This document shows, one piece after another, positions 10,455 to 18,341 of a DNA stretch of 64,000 nucleotides (position 1 is the first letter of the stretch; each line of letters starts with the position of its first letter). Source of the DNA: Hymenobacter glacieicola (lineage in GTDB: Bacteria; Bacteroidota; Bacteroidia; Cytophagales; Hymenobacteraceae). Where the stretch lies: the NCBI RefSeq assembly GCF_014640315.1, contig NZ_BMGS01000007.1, positions 1 through 64,000 on the forward strand, written 5' to 3'. The notes below the pieces were generated by a model. That model worked only from the letters and a program-made list of their open reading frames with translations. It was not told the DNA's origin and searched no databases. A program made the translations under genes and the position numbers.

Positions 10455-12893
10455 ATGAAAAAACTCTACTCGCTCCTGGTTGGCTCCCTGCTCGTTAGCT
10501 CCCATCTGGTGTCGGCCCAAAGTCTGGCCGAGAAAACTAAAGGCATGCAAAAGTCGCTAGGCTTTTTCCCGTTTTACTGGGACGATAAAACGGGCCGGGT
10601 GCTGCTGGAAATCGACAAACTCGACCAGGAAATCCTCTACGTCAGCACGCTACCCAACGGGGTGGGCTCCAACGACCTGGGCCTGGACCGCGGCCAGATC
10701 GGGCAGACGCGCATCGTGAAGTTTGTGAAGAGCGGCCCGAAGGTGCTGCTGCTGCAGCCGAACTACGATTTCCGGGCCGTGAGCCCGAATGCCGAGGAGC
10801 GGCAGTCGGTCGAGAACTCCTTTGCCCAGTCGGTGCTCTGGGGCTTCAAGGCCGAAGCCCAGGAAGGTAACCGGGTGCTCATTGATTTGACGCCCTTTCT
10901 GCTGCGCGATTCCCACCAGCTCGCCGACAAGCTCGAGGACCTGAAGCAGGGCACCTACAAGGCCGAGGAAAGCCGCTCGGCGGTATTTCTGCCCAACACC
11001 AAATCGTTTCCGCAGAACACCGAGTTTGAAGCCGTGGTGACGCTCACGGGTAAGGGCAAAGGCCGCGAAATCAACGCCGTGACGCCCGACCCCAGCGCCG
11101 TGACGGTGCATCTGCACCACTCCTTCATTCAGCTGCCCGACGATAAGTACAAGCCCCGGGCCTTCGATCCGCGGGCTGGCTACTTCGCCAACGAGTACAT
11201 GGACTACGCTGCGCCCATCGACCAGCCCATCCAGAAACGGCAGATTGTGCGCCACCGCCTCCAGAAGAAAGACCCCACCGCGGCCGTGAGTGAGCCGGTG
11301 GAGCCCATCGTGTACTACCTCGACCGGGGTACGCCCGAGCCCGTGCGCTCGGCTCTGCTGGAAGGGGCCGCGTGGTGGAACCAGGCCTTCGAGGCAGCCG
11401 GCTACCGCAACGCCTTTCAGGTGAAGATGCTGCCCGAGGGCGTGGACCCCATGGACATCCGCTATAACCTGATTCAGTGGATTCACCGCTCCTCCCGCGG
11501 CTGGTCGTACGGCTCTTCCATCGTGGACCCGCGCACCGGCGAGATCCTCAAGGGGCAGGTGTCGCTGGGCTCCTTGCGCGAGCGGCAGGACTACCTGATT
11601 GCCGAGGGACTGCTGCAACCCTACGAGGACGGCCAGCCCACCAGCCCCGAGATGCTGCGCCTGAGCCTGGCCCGCCTGCGCCAGCTGGCCGCCCACGAGG
11701 TAGGCCACACCCTGGGCCTCTACCACAACTACGCCGCCAGCACCCGCGAGAGGTCGTCGGTGATGGACTACCCCGTGCCCCGCCTCAAACTCCGCCCCGA
11801 TGGCACCGTGGATTTGAGTGAGGCCTACACCACCGAAATCGGGGCCTGGGACAAGCGCGCCATCCTTTACGGCTACCAGGATTTCGGCCCCCAGGCCGAC
11901 GAAGCCGCCGCCCTCCGCCGCATCATCACCCAGACGCTGCAAGATGGCTACGTGTTCATGGCCGACGCCGACGCCCGGGCCCAGGGCGGGGCCCACCCGC
12001 TGGCCCACCTCTGGGACGACGGCACCAGCGCCGCCGACGCGCTGAACCACGTCATGGACGTGCGCCGGGCCGTGCTGGACCGCTTCTCCGAAAAAGCCAT
12101 TGCCCCCGGCCAGCCCATGGCGACCCTGGAAGAAGTGCTGGTGCCCATGTACCTGCTGCAGCGCTACCAGGTTGAAGCCGCCGCCAAGGTGCTCGGGGGC
12201 CTCTACTACACCTACGCCGTGAAGGGCGACGGCCAGACCGTAACCCGCCTGGTAGAGCCCGCCGAGCAGTGGAAAGCCTTCGACGCGCTGCTGCGCACCA
12301 TCTCGCCCCGCGAACTGGCCCTCTCGGAGGAGCTGCTGACCAAGATTCCGCCCCGGCCCGTGAACTACCCGCGCACCCGCGAAACCTTCAGCGCCCGCAC
12401 CGGCCTGACCTTCGACCCCACCGGCGCGGCCGAGTCGGCGGCGGCTACTACCCTGGAGCTGCTGCTGAACCCCCAGCGCGCCGCCCGCCTCGAAGAGTAC
12501 CACGCCCGCCACCCCGAGCAGCCCGGCCTGGCCGCCGTGCTTGACAAACTGGTGAAGCAAACCTGGCAGGCCAAGCCCGAAGCCGGCTACCCCGGCGAAC
12601 TGCAGCGCCTGGTGAACACGCTCACCCTGCACCGCCTGCTGGCCCTGGCCGCCACTCCGCAAGCGCCCTCCGGCGTAAAGGCCCTGACCGCCCTGAAAGT
12701 GGACGAGCTGAAAACCTGGTTGCAAAAGGAAGTAAAGTCAAACAAAGACGAGAACCGCAAAGCCACCATGTTTGCCGCCCTGCGCACCATCCAGCAGTTC
12801 GAAGCAACCCCCGAGAAATTCCAGCCCGCCCCCGCCTTGCCCATGCCCGATGGCGCCCCCATTGGCAGCGAGGACGGCTGCTCGGGATTTTAA
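10455..12893 (+). CDS. Secreted zinc-dependent metalloprotease (DUF5117/DUF5118/DUF4953 type)
   Basis: An 812-residue exported protein. A signal peptide spans about residues 1-21 (ending VSAQS). The catalytic site HEVGHTLGLYHN at 414-425 is a metzincin-type HExxHxxxxxH, and YAASTRERSSVMDYPVP supplies a Met-turn. The N-terminal region (LGFFPFYWDDKTGRVLLEI, YVSTLPNGVGSNDLGLDRGQ) is the DUF5118/DUF5117 signature, and the rest matches the long C-terminal part of this family. Length is normal. Such proteases are common in Bacteroidota and probably degrade peptides in the periplasm or outside. It is a monocistronic rightward gene followed by a strong palindrome. Confidence 0.92.
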   Translation: MKKLYSLLVGSLLVSSHLVSAQSLAEKTKGMQKSLGFFPFYWDDKTGRVLLEIDKLDQEILYVSTLPNGVGSNDLGLDRGQIGQTRIVKFVKSGPKVLLLQPNYDFRAVSPNAEERQSVENSFAQSVLWGFKAEAQEGNRVLIDLTPFLLRDSHQLADKLEDLKQGTYKAEESRSAVFLPNTKSFPQNTEFEAVVTLTGKGKGREINAVTPDPSAVTVHLHHSFIQLPDDKYKPRAFDPRAGYFANEYMDYAAPIDQPIQKRQIVRHRLQKKDPTAAVSEPVEPIVYYLDRGTPEPVRSALLEGAAWWNQAFEAAGYRNAFQVKMLPEGVDPMDIRYNLIQWIHRSSRGWSYGSSIVDPRTGEILKGQVSLGSLRERQDYLIAEGLLQPYEDGQPTSPEMLRLSLARLRQLAAHEVGHTLGLYHNYAASTRERSSVMDYPVPRLKLRPDGTVDLSEAYTTEIGAWDKRAILYGYQDFGPQADEAAALRRIITQTLQDGYVFMADADARAQGGAHPLAHLWDDGTSAADALNHVMDVRRAVLDRFSEKAIAPGQPMATLEEVLVPMYLLQRYQVEAAAKVLGGLYYTYAVKGDGQTVTRLVEPAEQWKAFDALLRTISPRELALSEELLTKIPPRPVNYPRTRETFSARTGLTFDPTGAAESAAATTLELLLNPQRAARLEEYHARHPEQPGLAAVLDKLVKQTWQAKPEAGYPGELQRLVNTLTLHRLLALAATPQAPSGVKALTALKVDELKTWLQKEVKSNKDENRKATMFAALRTIQQFEATPEKFQPAPALPMPDGAPIGSEDGCSGF

Positions 12894-12923
12894 ATGCTAG
12901 TTACAGATGGCAGATACGTAAGA

Positions 12924-13023
12924 ACTGTCATGCTGAGCGCAGCCGAAGCATCTCTACCTCTGGCTAACTTCTGATGTGAGGACGAAGCGGTAGAGATGCT
13001 TCGGCTGCGCTCAGCATGACAGT
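12924..13023. repeat. Near-perfect palindromic repeat (GTCATGCTGAGCGCAGCC family)
   Basis: The 35-bp arms ACTGTCATGCTGAGCG... (12925-12959) and ...CGCTCAGCATGACAGT (12989-13023) pair almost perfectly around a 30-base middle. CCTTTTT follows on the plus strand, so it can also act as the terminator of the metalloprotease gene. Confidence 0.85.
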
Positions 13024-13048
13024 CCTTTTTACTCTCCATGCTACCTAA

Positions 13049-13471
13049 TTAGGGCTGCTTGCGAAAGTTGTCTATGTTAACCGCTCCGTCAAGTTCAAAG
13101 AGTAACTCTTCACTTTTGATCGGGCTAAAAACCGGGAAGACAAAGCGGTGTTGATCGTCAACCAGAGCTCGGTGTATTTTAATATGCTGGCCATGAGTCC
13201 GGGTAGCTGCGTAGTAACCCCTACCATCTAAGTAAACGCTAAATCCTATAGTGCCCATCTTCAGGTCTGCTTCCGGAAGGTAGCGCATCTTGCCAAGCGT
13301 ACCTCGGAACGCGCGTAACTCGGTAGGACTAAGTTGGTAGTCTCCGCTGTTATTATGGATTGTAACCGAGTCGATGGCCTCAGTATCTATTAAGTCTTTA
13401 AGGCAGTATTTGCGCGGCTGGCAGGAGGCTAAGGCTGCCAATGCAAGTAAAGTGAACAGCTTTTTATACAT
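13049..13471 (-). CDS. Hypothetical lipoprotein
   Basis: A 140-residue protein with a lipoprotein signal (MYKKLFTLLALAALASC, lipobox cysteine at 17), so it should be anchored in a membrane. The mature part has no domain I recognise; it is rich in beta-prone segments such as GFSVYLDGRGYYAATRT. Base composition is clearly less GC-rich than the metalloprotease gene before it. It is divergent from the DUF4304 gene with only 12 bases between the two starts. Confidence 0.65.
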   Translation of the reverse strand: MYKKLFTLLALAALASCQPRKYCLKDLIDTEAIDSVTIHNNSGDYQLSPTELRAFRGTLGKMRYLPEADLKMGTIGFSVYLDGRGYYAATRTHGQHIKIHRALVDDQHRFVFPVFSPIKSEELLFELDGAVNIDNFRKQP

Positions 13472-13483
13472 CTACTTATAATT

Positions 13484-14104
13484 GTGAGCAAGCCCAAAAC
13501 GGAAAGCCAATTACAATTTGACAAGCTGGTATCCGAGGTCATCTGGCCTGAATTCAAGCAGCGTGGCTATCATAGAGCTGGAAACAACTTTCGCTACTAT
13601 GACGCAGCTGGCTGGGGCAAGATTCTAAACATCCAGAAAAGCGTTTTCGGTGACCGAAACAGCATCAGCTTTACGCTTAATACGGGTCTGTACCTGCCGG
13701 AAGCAGAACGGCTCTGGATGGGGCGTACGTCCGACGAAAGATTTCTAGAGCCGGGCTGTTTGATTCGTAAGCGAATAGGCCGGCTCAAAAGCTCTCACAA
13801 CCAATGGTACGAGTTGTTAGAGCCGTCGGAGTTCGACCAAGTGTTGCACTCAGTAGAGCAGGATATGAGTAGCTACGTGCTGCCATACATGGACCGGGTA
13901 ACCGGGATAGATGATATTCTGGAGCAACTTATTTTGGAAAAAGAGCCCAGCTCAGCCCTCGCCATTGAAACCCTCTTTGTGTACGGTCGTCGGCAGGAAG
14001 CTCAGACATGGATGGAGCATGAACTAGCTAACACCATTTACCGAGCACGACGTCAGGAACTGTTGGAGCTACAGAACAAGCTGAATAACGACCTGTATAA
14101 CTAG
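13484..14104 (+). CDS. DUF4304 domain-containing protein
   Basis: A 206-residue protein with a DUF4304 domain in its first half: FDKLVSEVIWPEFKQRGYHRAG, NNFRY and the tryptophan-containing WGKILNIQKS segment. The start is a GTG (reads MSKPKTESQ). The second half is helical. The function of DUF4304 is not known. Base composition is unusually AT-rich for this region, as for the preceding lipoprotein gene, which points to a different history from the flanking genes. Confidence 0.75.
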   Translation: MSKPKTESQLQFDKLVSEVIWPEFKQRGYHRAGNNFRYYDAAGWGKILNIQKSVFGDRNSISFTLNTGLYLPEAERLWMGRTSDERFLEPGCLIRKRIGRLKSSHNQWYELLEPSEFDQVLHSVEQDMSSYVLPYMDRVTGIDDILEQLILEKEPSSALAIETLFVYGRRQEAQTWMEHELANTIYRARRQELLELQNKLNNDLYN

Positions 14105-14121
14105 CCGAATACTGACCTGCT

Positions 14122-14484
14122 CTACTCAAAAAAGTCCCCAGGGTCGGCTTGGCTGAGGTATTTGTTGAGGCTGCCCAGGTCGGCGAAGATGGGGTGGACG
14201 AGGTGCAGAAACTGCTGGGTGGCGGCCCTGCTGTCGGCATAGGCCCGGAAGATTTCACCTTCGCCGGCTACTTCAATATGCTCCAGTAGCTCCGGGTTGT
14301 GCTCTTCCACGATGGTTTCGATGTGCTCGGCCCAGGAGGCCCCACTGCCGCTGAATCCGTGCTTCTCGAACACGGCGTAGTAGTCGTCCATTTCTGATAA
14401 ATCCACCACAATGCGATACTGGCGCTCCGGGGTAGCGTGCTCCTGCAGGTCGTAGACGAGGAAGGGATGATAGGTATTGGCCAT
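14122..14484 (-). CDS. Imm51 family immunity-like protein
   Basis: A 120-residue protein matching the Imm51 family, predicted immunity proteins of polymorphic toxin systems. Typical segments are YHPFLVYDLQE at the N-terminus, MDDYYAVFEKHGFSGSGASW in the middle and HIEVAGEGEIFRAYADS in the second half. I start at MANTYHPF; an ATG 17 codons upstream gives an implausible extension. No toxin gene is next to it: the neighbours are a DUF4304 gene (convergent) and a broken deformylase gene. It is therefore an orphan immunity gene, common in Bacteroidota. Confidence 0.75.
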   Translation of the reverse strand: MANTYHPFLVYDLQEHATPERQYRIVVDLSEMDDYYAVFEKHGFSGSGASWAEHIETIVEEHNPELLEHIEVAGEGEIFRAYADSRAATQQFLHLVHPIFADLGSLNKYLSQADPGDFFE

Positions 14485-14526
14485 AAGCTGCAAGGTAGGG
14501 GTAGGGGCCGGTAATAGCATGTCACC

Positions 14527-14656
14527 GCACCCCAATAGCCCGTCATCCTGAGCGCCGCGAAGGACCTTGTTACGTCAGCACGAGTCGTTGTTACGATTAT
14601 CGTTTCAGCGTGATAAAGTTCTTCGCGGCGCTCAGGATGACGGGCTATTGGGGTGC
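14527..14656. repeat. Palindromic repeat flanking the immunity-like gene
   Basis: The arms ACCCCAATAGCCCGTCATCC (from 14527) and its complement (to 14656) pair over about 40 bp, including TGAGCGCCGCGAAG, around a 50-base middle. Same general design as the other GTCAT..ATGAC repeats here, with its own stem sequence. Confidence 0.8.
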
Positions 14657-14675
14657 CGGTGCTAGCTTCATTCAC

Positions 14676-15236
14676 TTACTCACTACTCACTATTTCAGTA
14701 CTGCGGCCATACGGGCTGCCGGCGCGGTGCTGGCGCTCGAACTCCTCGCGGGAGCAGAGCGACTTCACATCAACCATGCGGTCAATAGATAAGATACCGT
14801 CGAGGTGGTCGATTTCGTGCTGGAGCAGTTCGGCCAGATCGTCCTCGGGGCCGGCGTGGGCTTCGTGCCACTGGCCCTACGGGTCCTGGTAGCGCACCTG
14901 AATCCAGGCGTAGCGTTCTACCTGCATGAAAATGGACAGGAAGGAGAGGCAGGCATCCCAGACCACTAGCTTCTCGGGGCTGTGGGCCACGATGTTGGGG
15001 TTGATGAGCGGCCAGACCGGGCGGCCCGGCAGGCGCAGCAGAATCACGCGTTGCAACTCCCCAATCTGGGGGGCGGCAATAGCCCGGCCGTAGCCAGTTG
15101 TGTCGCGCCAGTGGGCTACCGTGTCGGTCAGGTCGGTTATGAGGTCGGCTACTTCGGGCGCGGTAGGCTCGGCTATGGGCTCCGCCACGGCGCGCAGGAG
15201 TGGGTGGCCTAGTTGCAGAATGTCGCGGATGGGCAT
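14676..15236 (-). pseudogene. Peptide deformylase-like gene interrupted by one in-frame TAG
   Basis: The first 119 codons encode the N-terminal two thirds of a peptide deformylase (IRDILQLGHPLL, then AIAAPQIG as motif 1 and WDACLSF as motif 2). A TAG stop at 14877-14879 follows VRYQDP. Reading through it, the same frame continues for 66 more residues with GQWHEAHAGPEDDLAELL and then the motif-3 metal site HEIDHLDG, and ends at a TAA at 14676, giving a normal 187-codon length. A single C-to-T change of a CAG codon would explain it. Without motif 3 the enzyme cannot bind its metal, so the gene is dead unless the stop is a sequencing error or is suppressed. The WDxCLS variant suggests an accessory deformylase rather than the essential copy. 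Confidence 0.85.
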
Positions 15237-15299
15237 AAAAGGGTAGGATCGTTTACAAACAGGAAGATAGCACGTTTCATGTGGGGGCAGTAAATCCCC

Positions 15300-15334
15300 T
15301 TGCTACCACAATCGATTACAGAGTTTATTTTCGG
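15300..15334 (+). promoter_or_regulatory. Promoter-like boxes upstream of the first GH43 gene
   Basis: TTGCTACC at 15300-15307 and TATTTTCGG at 15326-15334, a spacing close to the TTGCTACC/TATATTCGG pair at 18197-18230 upstream of uxuA. The second box fits the Bacteroidota -7 consensus TAnnTTTG with one change. No LacI-type palindrome lies upstream of it. Confidence 0.4.
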
Positions 15335-15543
15335 CAATTGTAGCGGCCAGGCGCGTCAGCCAGTCCCGACGGAATCTATATTTGGGCAAACCGTGCAGCT
15401 CCCCGATCCGGTGGCTGGCCTGCCGTTCCTGGGTTTGCCGGCTCCCGCGCTGCCGGCTGCCGCCCGCTTCTCCCGACTTGCTGTTTTTCCAGGGGCACTT
15501 TCGCAGCTCCTGGCTAGTTCGTCCACCTTCTAACCTCCCGCCC

Positions 15544-16692
15544 GTGCTGTTTAAGCGCCACCCCCACCTTCTCGCTGCCACTACCATCCCGGCCCTGACC
15601 CTATTGCTGCCCGCGGCCCTGCTGAGTTCCTGCCAGCAGAAGCGCCCGGAAACTCAGGCTACCGCTACGCCAGCCACTGCACCGACCACTACCACTCCTG
15701 ATTCGGCTGCTTCCGGCAGTCGGAAATACCTGGCCCGGCCCCTCATCAAGGACATCTATACCGCCGACCCTTCCGCCCACGTCTTCAACGGCAAAATCTA
15801 CATCTACCCCTCGCACGACATCGAGACGGGGATGCCGGAAAACGATAATGGCGACCATTTCGCCATGCGCGACTACCACATCCTGTCGATGGACAGTATC
15901 GGCGGCAAGGTCACGGACCACGGCGTGGCCCTGGATACCAAGGATATACCCTGGGCCGGCCGCCAGCTATGGGCTCCGGATGCGGCCTTTAAGAACGGCA
16001 CCTACTACCTCTATTTTCCGGTCAAGGACAAGCAGGACGTGTTCCGCATTGGCGTGGCCACCAGCAAGTCGCCTACCGGTCCGTTCAAGGCCCAGCCCCA
16101 ACCCATTCCGGGCAGCCTCAGCATCGACCCGGCCGTGTTTACGGACACCGATGGCAAGACCTACATGTACATGGGCGGCATCTGGGGCGGGCAGCTCCAG
16201 CGCTGGCGCACCGGCAAGTACGATGCCAGCAAGCCCAAAGAGCAGGAGCCTGGCCCCCAGGAAGCGGCCCTGGGACCCAAAATGGCGCGCCTCTCGGATA
16301 ACATGCTCACCTTCGCGGAGCCCGTGAAGGAGGTCCAGATTCTGGGGGCCGATGGCAAGCCCTTCCTGTCGGGCGACAACAAGCACCGCTTTTTTGAGGG
16401 CGGCTGGCTGCACAAGTACAACGGCAAATATTACTTCTCGTATTCCACCGGCGACACCCACCTGCTGGTGTACGCCACCGGCGATTCGCCCTACGGCCCG
16501 TTCACTTACCAGGGCGTCATTATGAACCCCGTGGAGGGCTGGACTACCCACCACTCCATTGTGGAAGTAAACGGCAAGTGGTACATTTTCTACCACGACA
16601 CCGAGCTGTCGGGTAAAACGTGGCTGCGCAACGTGAAAGTTACGGAGCTCAAGCGCCAACCCGACGGCCGCATTGAAACCATCAATCCGTAG
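15544..16692 (+). CDS. GH43 family lipoprotein (beta-xylosidase or arabinofuranosidase type)
   Basis: A 382-residue five-bladed beta-propeller glycosidase. I start at a GTG because it directly precedes a lipoprotein signal (KRHPHLLAATTIPALTLLL, lipobox LLSSC with Cys30); the open frame extends upstream without a signal sequence. A Thr/Pro-rich linker follows (about 37-57). The inverting triad is visible: base D75 in YTADPSA, pKa modulator D195 in SIDPAVF and acid E285 in FFEGGWLH. It should remove xylose or arabinose from xylan side chains, tethered to a membrane. It is convergent with the lacI-type gene. Confidence 0.85.
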   Translation: MLFKRHPHLLAATTIPALTLLLPAALLSSCQQKRPETQATATPATAPTTTTPDSAASGSRKYLARPLIKDIYTADPSAHVFNGKIYIYPSHDIETGMPENDNGDHFAMRDYHILSMDSIGGKVTDHGVALDTKDIPWAGRQLWAPDAAFKNGTYYLYFPVKDKQDVFRIGVATSKSPTGPFKAQPQPIPGSLSIDPAVFTDTDGKTYMYMGGIWGGQLQRWRTGKYDASKPKEQEPGPQEAALGPKMARLSDNMLTFAEPVKEVQILGADGKPFLSGDNKHRFFEGGWLHKYNGKYYFSYSTGDTHLLVYATGDSPYGPFTYQGVIMNPVEGWTTHHSIVEVNGKWYIFYHDTELSGKTWLRNVKVTELKRQPDGRIETINP

Positions 16693-16721
16693 GCTCGTCC
16701 TGCTCTTCGGGCAGCAGTAAT

Positions 16722-16765
16722 AAACCCCTGCCGCCGCCTGTTTCAGGTGGTGCGGCAGGGGTTTT
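16722..16765. terminator. Bidirectional terminator between the GH43 gene and the LacI regulator
   Basis: The stem AAACCCCTGCCGC (16722-16734) pairs with GCGGCAGGGGTTT (16752-16764), with A residues before and T residues after. It serves the two convergent genes. Confidence 0.85.
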
Positions 16766-16808
16766 CTGTGCGAGTTCGGGCGGGCCTTCGAAGGGTAGGA
16801 GCGCGGAG

Positions 16809-18002
16809 CTAGATATCCAGCTTAAAAAACTCGGGCTTGCGTTTTTCGCCCTTGGCTTTCAGGGAAGATTGGCGAATCACCAGGTCGCCGGTAATGACGA
16901 AGGTGCGGGGCTGGAAAGCTTCCTTCTCCTGCACCTGCTCCAGAAACAGCCGGGCCGCCTGCTGCCCGATGCGGTAGGGGTGCAGGTTTACCGTGGTTAA
17001 GCCCGGCTCTATCATGGAAGCCATGAACTCGTCGCCGAAGCCGACCACGGCAATGTCCTCGGGCACCCGAATGCCGCGCGCTTTCAGGGCCACCAGCAGG
17101 TCGAAGGCATTGGTGTAGTTGATGGCAAAAATGGCGTCCGGGGGCTGGGGGAGGGCCAACCAGGCATCCAGGGCGGCCACCGCCGACTCGGGCCGAAAGT
17201 GGATGTGGGTGCGCAGCTCATCGTGGGCCGGCAGGCCGTGCTTGAGCAGGGCGCTGAGGTAGCCCGCCAGGCGGTTGCGGCTGATAAGCAGGCCCTCCGG
17301 CCCGGCCAGAATGGCAATGCGGCGCGCCCCCTGCTCAATCAGGTGCTCCGTTACGTGGAAAGCCCCGTTCCAGTCGTCCAGAATCACCTTGGCCGTGTCC
17401 ACCTCATTGCACACCCGGTCGAAGTGCACGATGGGGATGCCCCGGGTGGCGGGCTGCTTGACGTGGTCGAAGTTCTCGGTTTCCCGGGAGTGGCAGATCA
17501 GCAAACCGTCGACGCGGCTGGCAATGAGGGCCTGCACGTTGCTGACCTCCATTTCGTAGGATTCCTTGGACTGGCAGATCATCACCCGGTAGCCGGCCTC
17601 GGCTACTACCTGCTGAATCCCGCTTACGGCCGTAGCAAAAAATGGCCGCTCAATATCGGGAATAACGACGCCAATGGTTTTGGTTTCACTGCTTTTCAGG
17701 CTCTGGGCCAGCAGGTTAGGTTGGTAGTCAAGCTGGCGGGCTACCTCCATAATGGCCCGCCGGGTATTGATGTTGATATCAGAATGGCCGTTAAGGGCCC
17801 GCGACACCGTGGAGGGTGCCACGCCCAACTCCCGGGCCACGTCGCTGATGGTGGTTTGCCGCCGCTTTTTCTCCGGTACGACGGCGCCCTTATCGTCTGT
17901 GAAGTGGTAATTGCAGGCCTTGCAGTGGTAGCGCTGCCGCCCCCGAATAAAGCCCGCCCGCATCACGGCATCGGCCAGGTGGCACTTCGTGCATTTGATC
18001 AT
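16809..18002 (-). CDS. LacI family regulator with an N-terminal zinc ribbon
   Basis: About 397 residues. Residues 1-40 form a zinc-ribbon-like module: C4-x2-C7 and C27-x2-C30, with YHCKACNYHFT, as in N-terminal domains of IS1-type transposases. Then comes a normal LacI head, TTISDVARELGVAPSTVSRA (helix-turn-helix) with the hinge region YQPNLLAQSLKS, and a periplasmic-binding-protein-like sensor (IGVVIPDIERPFFATAVSG, VDGLLICHS, VVGFGDEF). I start at MIKCTKC; a longer frame upstream adds only a hydrophobic stretch. It lies next to the double operator at 18126-18157 and diverges from uxuA, so it is the likely regulator of the xylan locus. The inducer is probably a xylan- or uronate-derived sugar (inference). 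Confidence 0.9.
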   Translation of the reverse strand: MIKCTKCHLADAVMRAGFIRGRQRYHCKACNYHFTDDKGAVVPEKKRRQTTISDVARELGVAPSTVSRALNGHSDININTRRAIMEVARQLDYQPNLLAQSLKSSETKTIGVVIPDIERPFFATAVSGIQQVVAEAGYRVMICQSKESYEMEVSNVQALIASRVDGLLICHSRETENFDHVKQPATRGIPIVHFDRVCNEVDTAKVILDDWNGAFHVTEHLIEQGARRIAILAGPEGLLISRNRLAGYLSALLKHGLPAHDELRTHIHFRPESAVAALDAWLALPQPPDAIFAINYTNAFDLLVALKARGIRVPEDIAVVGFGDEFMASMIEPGLTTVNLHPYRIGQQAARLFLEQVQEKEAFQPRTFVITGDLVIRQSSLKAKGEKRKPEFFKLDI

Positions 18003-18125
18003 GGCAATGAATTGAATTATTCCAAAGATGAGCAGGCCTAGTGAGAAACCCAATCCCATAACTGATTTTTGGCCAACGGAATTAAGCTACGTATTTTTTT
18101 TACTCTTCCGGGAAATACTTTCACC

Positions 18126-18157
18126 TACCGAAAACGTTTTCGAAAACGTTTTCGGTA
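18126..18157. promoter_or_regulatory. Perfect 32-bp double LacI-type operator
   Basis: A perfect palindrome centred on TTCGAA (18139-18144). It contains two copies of GAAAACGTTTTC, each itself a LacI/CcpA-style site, overlapping at the central CG. It lies between the divergent regulator and uxuA genes. Its centre is 80.5 bp upstream of the TATATTCGG box at 18222, exactly as at the xylB operator. Confidence 0.9.
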
Positions 18158-18196
18158 TTTTTTGTTGAAATACAGTCGTTTAAGGCAGTTTTTAGA

Positions 18197-18230
18197 TTGC
18201 TACCTATCCCAACTGTTGCTTTATATTCGG
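18197..18230 (+). promoter_or_regulatory. Putative promoter of the uxuA-GH67-SDR-susCD unit
   Basis: TTGCTACC (18197-18204) as a possible -33 box and TATATTCGG (18222-18230) as a -7 box of Bacteroidota type (TAnnTTTG consensus). It is 112 bases before the uxuA start. The -7 box is identical to that upstream of xylB. Confidence 0.55.
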
Positions 18231-18341
18231 TAGTAAGTACTCCCTAACCCCTGCTTTAGCGCATAGCCTAGCTACTGGCTAAGAATGGGAAAGGGTAACT
18301 GATAAATTGAACTTTCTTAATCTGTAACGCTGCGTTTTACC

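Noticed and set aside
10650-12725. A 691-codon open frame antisense to the metalloprotease gene
   Set aside because: It is a shadow produced by high-GC codon use on the other strand. The rightward frame has a signal peptide and a complete metzincin site; the antisense product has no recognisable features.
13484-14484. A polymorphic toxin partner for the Imm51-type gene
   Set aside because: The adjacent genes encode a DUF4304 protein and a broken deformylase; neither has toxin domains or secretion signals.
16809-18002. Possible IS1-type transposase fragment suggested by the CxxC...CxxC N-terminus
   Set aside because: The cysteine module is continuous with a full LacI regulator and there is no transposase catalytic domain or inverted ends nearby.
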